From positions 1 to 7,764 of the forward strand of contig JBKHHW010000150.1 of assembly GCA_046538945.1 (NCBI GenBank): a stretch of 7,764 bases of DNA. The letters are read 5' to 3'. Below the pieces are notes generated by a model that ran no database searches, was not told the DNA's origin, and saw only the letters and a list, made by a program, of their open reading frames with translations. This DNA comes from JAEZKC01 sp046538945. Lineage in GTDB: Bacteria; Fibrobacterota; Chitinivibrionia; Chitinivibrionales; Chitinispirillaceae. This document shows positions 1-5,421 of this stretch, piece after piece (the stretch's first letter is position 1; each line of letters begins with the position of its first letter). The translations under genes were made by a program, and so were the position numbers.

Positions 1-1
1 A

Positions 2-52
2 GAGAGCCAGAAGGTCGATGAAGGCTTCATCTCCTATATCCAGTTCAGGTAA
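2..52 (+). CDS. 3' end of an upstream gene (partial, product unknown)
   Basis: The second frame is open from the left edge and ends at a TAA at 50-52, giving a tail of 16 residues that finishes VDEGFISYIQFR. The alternating hydrophobic and polar residues would suit a final beta strand, as in a secreted enzyme or outer-membrane protein, but 16 residues are too few to assign a family. The next convincing gene starts 146 bases further on, so the two need not be in one operon. The open frame could be chance, since only 51 bases are visible. Confidence 0.4.
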   Translation, partial: ESQKVDEGFISYIQFR

Positions 53-187
53 AGAGCGGATGCTTCGGCGCTTAAGCGGGAAGGGGAAAATGTACAAAGA
101 CAATATCGGGCCGGAGGCCATCGCAATCTTTTTGTAAGCTAATTATTGATACCTGCGGGAAATCCCGACCAGTTTCTTGAGCGGCGG

Positions 188-194
188 AAGGAGG
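188..194 (+). promoter_or_regulatory. Shine-Dalgarno site of the DUF255 gene
   Basis: AAGGAGG ends four bases before the ATG at 199. The spacing is slightly short, but the match to the anti-SD sequence is near perfect and decides the start. Confidence 0.85.
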
Positions 195-198
195 ATAC

Positions 199-2316
199 AT
201 GAGCATATTCAGTTTCCACAAAAACCACCACGGCAGCCGAAAGCCCAACCGGCTCATAAACGAGAAGAGTCCCTACCTTCTTCAGCATGCGCACAACCCG
301 GTCGACTGGTATCCCTGGGGTGATGAGGCTTTCCAAAAGGCCAGAAACGAGGACAAGCCCATTTTTCTCTCCATCGGGTATTCCACTTGTCACTGGTGCC
401 ATGTTATGGAAAAAGAGTGCTTTGACAACGAGGAAGTAGCGAAAATCATGAACAAGGCATTCGTGTGCGTCAAAGTGGACCGGGAGGAGAGACCCGACCT
501 GGATGATGTCTACATGTATATATGCCAGGTAATCACCGGGGGAGGCGGATGGCCTCTGAGCATAATTATGACTCCCGACAAACTGCCGTTTTTCGCAGCC
601 ACCTACATTCCAAGAGAAACCTCAGGGAATCTCATAGGGATGCTGGATCTCATTCCGCAGGTGCAGGAACTGTGGGACATGCGCAAGGATGAAATCAGGG
701 GATCCGCGGTCCAGTTCACAAACAGCCTGAGGATGCTCTCCCTGACTCCTCACGCCCAGACGGAGGACGAGGAGCTGTTGAGAGAAACATACCTCCAGCT
801 CGCGGAACAGTACGACAGTATCAGCGGCGGTTTCGGCGACACGCCAAAATTTCCCTCACCGCACAATATTCTTTTTCTCCTGCGCTACTGGCAGAAGACA
901 GGAGAACAGAAAGCGCTCGATATCGTCACCCACACGCTTGATGCCATGCGCAGCGGAGGAATCTATGATCACATAGGATTCGGCTTCCACCGGTATGCGA
1001 CAGACAAGGATTGGAAAGTTCCCCATTTCGAAAAGATGCTCTATGATCAGGCCATGATGACTCTGGCATACACCGAAGCCTTCCAGGCGACCGGAAAAGA
1101 AGAGTACGGCAAAACAGCACAGGAGATTATATCCTATGTGACAAGAGAGCTCAAAAGCCCTGAGGGGGCCTTTTATTCAGCCGAAGACGCCGACAGTGAA
1201 GGAGTGGAGGGAAAGTACTACACCTGGTCCGCGGAGGAATCCGAAAATATTCTGGACAAAGAAGACAAAGACCTCGCCTTCCGTACATTCAACATCCGTC
1301 ACGGCGGCAATGTGGAGGAGATACTCGGAGGATACGACGGAATGAACATTCTTTACCGGGACGAATCAGCCAACCGCCTGACCTCTGAACTGGGAATCTC
1401 TCCGGAAGAATTCGGTGACCGTATAGAAAAAGTCCGGAAAAGAATGCTTTCGATCAGACAGCAGAGAGTTCACCCGCAAAGGGATGAAAAAATACTCACC
1501 GACTGGAACGGCCTTATGATTGCCGCCCTCGCACGGGCATCGAGAGTGTTCTCAAACGATGAATATTATAACGAGGCAAAAACGGCAGCCGACTTTCTGC
1601 TCAACAACATGACCCGCAGAAATGATCATTTCATGCTTCACAGATACAAGGACGGTGAGGCCGGGATCGCGGCTTATGCCGATGATTACGCATTCCTCAC
1701 CTGGGGTCTGCTTGAACTGTATGAGTCAAAGTTCGATGCCCACTATCTGGGGGAAGCGATCGCATTCAATGATCATCTGGTGGAACACTTCTGGGACAAC
1801 ATCTCCGGGGGTTTCCATACCGTGGCCGACTACGGGGAGGAACTCCTCCTGCGGCGAAAGGAAATTTTCGATGATGCCTATCCGTCTGCAAACTCGGTGG
1901 CATTCCAGAACCAGCTGATCTTGGGCAGAATAACAGCCTCACCCGATTATGACAACAGAATCGCAGAAATGAAAAAGGCCTTTTCCGGTGATTTTGTGAG
2001 GGCTCCGTCTCTTTTCTCGGCCTTCATCATGAACCTGGGACTGCAGGACGGGGCGGAAGTGATCATCGCGGGAGATACAAATTCCCAGGATACAAAAGAG
2101 ATGATCGACACCCTTAATCATAAATATCTGCCCTATGCCATTACCGTTTTCAAACCTACGGAAAGCGATTCGCCGGAGATCGTCAGGTATGTCGATTTTC
2201 TCAAGGACTACCAGGCACAGGAAGGCAGAGTGACAGCCTACGTGTGCACGGACCATTCCTGCATGCCGCCGGTACATGAAACAGATAAGGTTCTCGGATA
2301 CCTGAAGGCGGCATAG
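199..2316 (+). CDS. DUF255/YyaL-type protein: thioredoxin-like domain plus epimerase-like barrel
   Basis: This complete gene encodes 705 residues, the usual length for the DUF255 family (bacterial YyaL, animal SPATA20). The N-terminal thioredoxin-like domain spans roughly residues 15-180. It opens with the family signature NRLINEKSPYLLQHAHNPVDW and carries a CHWC redox-type motif at residues 64-67, followed by VDREERPD and GGGGWPLS. The rest, about 200-700, resembles the N-acylglucosamine 2-epimerase/six-hairpin glycosidase (alpha/alpha)6 barrel, with the conserved blocks KFPSPHN, GGIYDHIGFGFHRY, VPHFEKMLYDQA, YSAEDADSEG and DEKILTDWNGLMIAALARAS. There is no signal peptide or membrane segment, so it is probably cytoplasmic. 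The family has no firmly established reaction; a redox role for CHWC and sugar binding by the barrel are inferences. The ATG at 199 is fixed by an AAGGAGG at 188-194. A strong terminator follows, so it is probably the last or only gene of its transcript. Confidence 0.95.
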   Translation: MSIFSFHKNHHGSRKPNRLINEKSPYLLQHAHNPVDWYPWGDEAFQKARNEDKPIFLSIGYSTCHWCHVMEKECFDNEEVAKIMNKAFVCVKVDREERPDLDDVYMYICQVITGGGGWPLSIIMTPDKLPFFAATYIPRETSGNLIGMLDLIPQVQELWDMRKDEIRGSAVQFTNSLRMLSLTPHAQTEDEELLRETYLQLAEQYDSISGGFGDTPKFPSPHNILFLLRYWQKTGEQKALDIVTHTLDAMRSGGIYDHIGFGFHRYATDKDWKVPHFEKMLYDQAMMTLAYTEAFQATGKEEYGKTAQEIISYVTRELKSPEGAFYSAEDADSEGVEGKYYTWSAEESENILDKEDKDLAFRTFNIRHGGNVEEILGGYDGMNILYRDESANRLTSELGISPEEFGDRIEKVRKRMLSIRQQRVHPQRDEKILTDWNGLMIAALARASRVFSNDEYYNEAKTAADFLLNNMTRRNDHFMLHRYKDGEAGIAAYADDYAFLTWGLLELYESKFDAHYLGEAIAFNDHLVEHFWDNISGGFHTVADYGEELLLRRKEIFDDAYPSANSVAFQNQLILGRITASPDYDNRIAEMKKAFSGDFVRAPSLFSAFIMNLGLQDGAEVIIAGDTNSQDTKEMIDTLNHKYLPYAITVFKPTESDSPEIVRYVDFLKDYQAQEGRVTAYVCTDHSCMPPVHETDKVLGYLKAA

Positions 2317-2358
2317 CAGTTTTTATATAGATAGGTGTTCAGGGACGATTGCACCGGA

Positions 2359-2408
2359 AGCAGGGATCCTAACCAGGGACGGGTTATGAGGATTCCTGCT
2401 CTTTTTTT
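2359..2408 (+). terminator. Rho-independent terminator after the DUF255 gene
   Basis: AGCAGGGATCCT at 2359-2370 pairs with AGGATTCCTGCT at 2389-2400, twelve base pairs with one G-T wobble. AACC (2371-2374) can pair with GGTT (2382-2385) to extend the stem across a short bulge. After one C come seven T residues at 2402-2408. It lies 43 bases past the stop codon of the DUF255 gene and suits transcription from left to right. No matching A-run precedes the left arm, so it looks one-directional. Confidence 0.85.
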
Positions 2409-2470
2409 CTGCCCCGCTGTTCCGATCGACAATACATCAACAATCGTATATCAATCCCTTCACCTGAAAC

Positions 2471-2482
2471 GAAGGGCCCTTC
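2471..2482. repeat. Perfect 12-bp palindrome with an extra upstream copy of one arm
   Basis: GAAGGGCCCTTC is a perfect palindrome ending directly before an ATG at 2483. CCCTTC also occurs at 2456-2461, so the GAAGGG at 2471-2476 could pair with either copy. It may be a protein-binding site, a small hairpin or chance. It sits immediately in front of the probable remains of a lipoprotein gene start. Confidence 0.4.
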
Positions 2483-2490
2483 ATGCGTAA

Positions 2491-2823
2491 GTTACTGTCT
2501 GCGAGGAGTATGCGGTAAATCTTTCTCACCCGGCACTTACCGGCGAAATACAGAATACCTATAATCCCGGCCCCTACGGTGGAAGCTTCAATTCAACTAC
2601 CTACTACACAGCAGATATCCAGAATCAGCTTTGGGACTGCACCTCAAGCAAGCTCATGTATTCCTCCGGAGGCGGGAATAAGTCTGCCGGCTTCTGCTTT
2701 TTCATTTCCCCTCAGAGTGCTGCGATGCAGAACAGTACAGACAGAATGCTCGACAACCTTGATAAAACCATTTCTTTTCTGCTGGAGAAGCTTACCACTC
2801 AATGCGCCCAGAATATCAATTAA
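2491..2823 (+). pseudogene. Remnant of a small lipoprotein-like gene, C-terminal part only
   Basis: The frame running from just after the TAA at 2488-2490 to the TAA at 2821-2823 encodes 110 residues that read like real protein: a Gly/Asn/Tyr-rich stretch (TYNPGPYGGSFNSTTYY), then IQNQLWDCTSSKLMYSS, then a helical tail LDNLDKTISFLLEKL. This order recalls the C-terminal end of small DUF4136-like lipoproteins, in which a tyrosine-rich loop precedes a strand of the type LYDxxTGKLVWS and a last helix. That likeness is from memory. No ATG, GTG or TTG starts the frame before the ATG encoding the Met of KLMYSS, so the 5' part is missing. At 2483 an out-of-frame ATG opens MRKLLSA, which looks like the first residues of a lipoprotein signal peptide, and then stops after 11 codons. 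A central deletion that joined start and tail out of frame would explain both. Its stop lies 15 bases from the stop of the convergent TPR lipoprotein gene. Confidence 0.6.
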
Positions 2824-2838
2824 CATCCCGGGTTCGTA

Positions 2839-3765
2839 TTATATATTGTCAAATACGGAGATCAATCTGACGTTGAATTCTATAGCTTTCAGACGCTCCT
2901 CTATTTCCTCCAGCGCCTGACTGCACTCCTTCTCGATTCCGCAACGCTGTGCCTCCCTTAATACTTGGCTCATACTTGATCGTGCAGCACCAAGAGCATC
3001 TTGAAGATAAGTATCTCCCGGTCTTTTCATTGCCCTTTCAATCGAGGAAGACATTTTTGATTGGTGATATTTTTTGAAAAGTTCACACTTACGATCGCTG
3101 TTCAGATCATAACCCGGAACCTTACCACTTTCAATAAAAAAGTCATAGGGCACTTTCAGAAGATCTTCTGCAGAGGAGACATCCTCATGACCATACATCA
3201 AATTACCCGTCTCCAGCCCCAGAGAGCATAAAGCGATGCTGTTCTCCATAAGAGTTTTTTCATCAAACGAAGCAGCCACGAATGCATCCACAAAGTTCCT
3301 CTTTAAAGAGGTCAGCAACGGATTATTTTGGTAAAATGCTGTGTCCCCACTATCTTGAGACAATTCCCTGTAGCAGTTCATGAACAGCTCACAATTGACC
3401 CTTGCAAAAAGCATATAGTGATCCTTCAGAGCATCTTTCAATTTGTTTTCGGAAATACCCCTGCGTATCTGATCATTCCGATAACGTTCCCGGGCAATCT
3501 CCAGATAATAAAGTGTGGAATCATAATTTCCGCCCGCAGCTTGTATTTCCGCTAGCCGTAGATAGGCATCAGTATAGGACCGGTTTTTTTTCAAAGCAGT
3601 ATGCAGAAGCTCTACAGCTGCCGTGGTGTCGGAATTATTCAGCCTTTCCAGCGCGGCTTTATAAGATTCACTTCCTTCTTTGCTGCATCCGAGCAGAAGC
3701 GATTGGATGATGACAATAAATCCAAGCAACCCAGCGGACATAACTGTTTTCCATGATTTCTGCAT
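2839..3765 (-). CDS. TPR-containing lipoprotein, function unknown
   Basis: This gene encodes 308 residues from the ATG at 3765. The signal peptide is MQKSWK, a hydrophobic stretch to about residue 25, and the lipobox LLGC with Cys27 as the lipidated residue. The mature protein should therefore be anchored in a membrane facing the periplasm or cell surface. Residues about 34-97 form two TPR-like helical hairpins (AAVELLHTALKKN..YTDAYLRLAEI, then GNYDSTLYYLEIARERY), which usually mediate protein contacts. The remainder is mostly helical without a family I recognise, and ends in a probable coiled segment (CSQALEEIEERLKAIE). The frame could be extended to a TTG at 3783, but the ATG has a GGGAG six bases upstream and gives a cleaner signal peptide. 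It converges on the gene remnant to its left. No terminator is evident in the short gap. Lipoprotein and TPR calls are strong; the role is unknown. Confidence 0.85.
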   Translation of the reverse strand: MQKSWKTVMSAGLLGFIVIIQSLLLGCSKEGSESYKAALERLNNSDTTAAVELLHTALKKNRSYTDAYLRLAEIQAAGGNYDSTLYYLEIARERYRNDQIRRGISENKLKDALKDHYMLFARVNCELFMNCYRELSQDSGDTAFYQNNPLLTSLKRNFVDAFVAASFDEKTLMENSIALCSLGLETGNLMYGHEDVSSAEDLLKVPYDFFIESGKVPGYDLNSDRKCELFKKYHQSKMSSSIERAMKRPGDTYLQDALGAARSSMSQVLREAQRCGIEKECSQALEEIEERLKAIEFNVRLISVFDNI

Positions 3766-3794
3766 ATGATCTCCCAGCCACAACGGAAAAGGTG

Positions 3795-3823
3795 AAGATA
3801 TGATAAGAACAGTAATATCTCAA
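3795..3823 (-). promoter_or_regulatory. Possible sigma70-type promoter of the TPR lipoprotein gene
   Basis: Read on the minus strand, TTGAGA (3823-3818) and TATCTT (3800-3795) are separated by 17 bases and lie about 30 bases upstream of the ATG at 3765. The match is five of six for the -35 box and four of six for the -10 box. An alternative pair slightly further upstream is TTGTCC with TATTAC at 18 bases. The surrounding DNA is AT-rich, so chance matches are likely. Confidence 0.3.
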
Positions 3824-3920
3824 AATAATTACATTGGACAAAAATTACTACTAAAGTTGGGCTGTACTGAATAATGAAAGTCTTTTTGTTATCAAGGAAT
3901 GGAATATCTTATTTTCCACC

Positions 3921-4163
3921 ATGCTGAAAATTGCTCTCTCCTACCTGCTTGTATATACCGTCTGGGGATCCACCTATCTGTTCATCCGGGTAGCCGTACA
4001 GGAATTGCCCCCTTTCTTCATCATCGGCACCAGATTTATTACTGGCGGAATTCTGCTATGCTTATACTGTTTTTTGAAAGGATATTTCAAACAACCACCT
4101 TCACTTCTTCAGATCCGAAATTCCATTCTCACAGGAACCCTTCTGCTTGCGGGAGGGAACGGC
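3921..4163 (+). pseudogene. DMT/EamA-family transporter, N-terminal fragment truncated at its 3' end
   Basis: Eighty-one residues match the start of a drug/metabolite transporter of the EamA (YedA-like) type. A first membrane helix contains VYTVWGSTYLFIRVAV, followed by ELPPFFIIGTRFITGGILL as the second, and the third begins TGTLLLAGGNG. In intact relatives of about 300 residues, this GGNG block continues into a WAE-like segment and seven further helices. Here the similarity stops at about 4163. The frame then runs on as a meaningless 36-codon tail, antisense to the 3' end of the neighbouring lipoprotein-like gene, to a stop at 4269-4271. The break is only 14 bases from that gene's stop codon. 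No good ribosome site precedes the ATG at 3921; an AAGGA at 3894-3898 is too distant. With three of ten helices it cannot be a working transporter. Confidence 0.75.
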
Positions 4164-4177
4164 CATCGATATTCAGA

Positions 4178-5209
4178 TCATCCCCCAACTAAAGCACCGA
4201 GCAAATCCTCCAAAGTTTTGCCCTCAAGCATGAAATACGATCTCCCGTTGGGAAAAACTACTTCCATATAATACAGAAGACCCGGGACCAGGGACGTAAA
4301 CGAAACATCGTATTTTCCGTTTCCGACTGCCTGAAGCTGTTCCGGACATACCTTGACATCGTAAACGATTTCACTGGATTGGTCTTTACCGAACAACCTG
4401 AAACATTCGCTGTTCATCGGAAGACCATCGATTCTGAATTTTACTTCCTTTCCCGCCTTTTTGACGGTTGTATCAGCATCAGATTTTTCGACCTGTTCCT
4501 CTTTTACCTCAGGCTCAAGCTTCTCTTTTTTCACGACCTCCACACTGTCACCGGTCACCGACAACCCTCCGCCCAACGCAAGCCTGAACCCCAACCGTTG
4601 CGTTTCACTCCATTCGTATGTCAAAGTATCCATTTTCTGGGTGAGAACACAAACATAGAATGTGTCCACATCGACACCACTCACAGGTATAGTATTTCCC
4701 ATGCGGTGATCCCGCATCGATTCTACTGTGCGGGTAAGTATCTGCCCGTCATCAAGAAGTCTGTATGTATCAAACCGGGTACTGCTGCTGTCATTGAAAA
4801 ACCAGTAATTCGACCCGGTTGCCGAAAAATAAGCCGTGCGATTCTCATTTCCCTCTCCCTCCGCGATTCCGGTCCCGCCGGCAAGCACAGGTATGTCCAA
4901 ATTTGAAACACCACTAAGAAGGTCCGTCATGAATGTGTCGTCTCTGGAAATATTCACCAGGAACCCGGCGGTAGGCTGAGTCCTGAACTGAAACGCAAAC
5001 GGTTCCTTGCTGATCGTCACCGTCCTCCCGTTTCCAACCGGAACACTTTTTCCCTTCTGCTCTATATACAGTGAAAAGCCCTCTGAGGGAACAGTGAACT
5101 TTTCCTCTGCTTTTTCTTCAGGCATTTTGACTTTCGGAGGCGGTGAACAATCAATACCGCAGATCAGAGCAGAAAGGGAAAGAACGGGAAGCAGTCTTTT
5201 AATACTCAT
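4178..5209 (-). CDS. Exported lipoprotein-like protein of unknown family
   Basis: The gene encodes 343 residues and starts at an ATG preceded by AGGAG at good spacing. Residues 1-20 form a signal peptide (MSIKRLLPVLSLSALICGID). Cys21, followed by SPPP, is the likely lipidation site, although Asp at -1 and Gly at -3 make the lipobox irregular; Cys17 (ALIC) is an alternative. Residues 22-40 are a charged Pro/Lys/Glu tether. About 41-225 look like a beta-rich domain with FSLYIEQKGKSVPVG and SNYWFFNDSS. About 226-255 form a Lys/Glu-rich linker (VVKKEKLEPEVKEEQVEK). Residues 256-330 look like a fibronectin-III-like beta domain with Cys269 and Cys288, possibly a disulfide, and FTSLVPGLLYYMEVVFPNG near its end. 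I do not recognise the family. A surface or periplasmic structural or binding role is inference. It is transcribed away from the GH3 gene, with which it shares an upstream region. Confidence 0.82.
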   Translation of the reverse strand: MSIKRLLPVLSLSALICGIDCSPPPKVKMPEEKAEEKFTVPSEGFSLYIEQKGKSVPVGNGRTVTISKEPFAFQFRTQPTAGFLVNISRDDTFMTDLLSGVSNLDIPVLAGGTGIAEGEGNENRTAYFSATGSNYWFFNDSSSTRFDTYRLLDDGQILTRTVESMRDHRMGNTIPVSGVDVDTFYVCVLTQKMDTLTYEWSETQRLGFRLALGGGLSVTGDSVEVVKKEKLEPEVKEEQVEKSDADTTVKKAGKEVKFRIDGLPMNSECFRLFGKDQSSEIVYDVKVCPEQLQAVGNGKYDVSFTSLVPGLLYYMEVVFPNGRSYFMLEGKTLEDLLGALVGG

Positions 5210-5421
5210 GTTTTCTCCTCTTTAGGAACTAAACGCTTCGCCTTCAGAAACGCATGTAAATTTATGTTACTTCTGTTTGCAGTTTAATATACAAAAAGTT
5301 TACCTACTTCAGTAATTGTTATAAATGACTGCCAACCTCTGCAACAATAAAAACATACCACCTCACGCCATAAAGACCTATTTTCATTTTGAAACCACTC
5401 TCGTCCAAAAAGGATTTCTTC
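5210..5421. promoter_or_regulatory. AT-rich divergent intergenic region between the lipoprotein-like gene and the GH3 gene
   Basis: These 212 bases separate two genes facing away from each other, so both promoters should lie here. For the GH3 gene, TATAAA at 5320-5325 is a good -10 box; the best -35 box is TTTACC at 5299-5304, with a short spacing of 15. This would leave an untranslated leader of about 90 bases. For the minus-strand gene, TATATT (5291-5286) is a possible -10 box without a convincing -35 box. The minus-strand ribosome site AGAGGAG at about 5216-5222 and the GH3 site AAGGA at about 5409-5413 mark the two ends. I found no convincing operator repeat. Confidence 0.45.

Noticed and set aside
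95..134. Possible terminator with GGCC-GGA-GGCC followed by a T-run
   Set aside because: The stem is only four base pairs and the T-run is nine bases away. Outer pairing of CAAAGA with the T-rich end needs several mismatches.
60..137. Small ORF of 25 codons (MLRRLSGKGKM...) between the partial gene and the DUF255 gene
   Set aside because: It has no convincing ribosome site, and the composition gives no sign of selection. The length is within chance expectation.
1939..2277. Minus-strand open frame of 112 codons within the DUF255 gene
   Set aside because: It is antisense to conserved coding sequence, with no ribosome site and no recognisable motif.
2579..2920. Open frame of 113 codons with an ATG at 2579, overlapping the gene remnant
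   Set aside because: Its product (MEASIQLPTTQQISR...) is low in structure and runs across the convergent gene's stop. The neighbouring frame gives the more protein-like reading.
3766..3783. N-terminal extension of the TPR lipoprotein from a TTG at 3783
   Set aside because: The ATG at 3765 has GGGAG at good spacing and begins a normal lipoprotein signal peptide. The six extra residues cover that ribosome site.
4379..4906. Long + strand open frame of 175 codons inside the minus-strand lipoprotein-like gene
   Set aside because: It lies wholly antisense to a gene with a signal peptide and ribosome site. It has no ribosome site of its own, and its product is an unstructured mix of Arg, Pro and His.
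5389..5421. N-terminal extension of the GH3 protein from a TTG at 5389
   Set aside because: The extension would put 11 polar and charged residues before a standard signal peptide. The ATG at 5422 has its own ribosome site, and the TTG has none.
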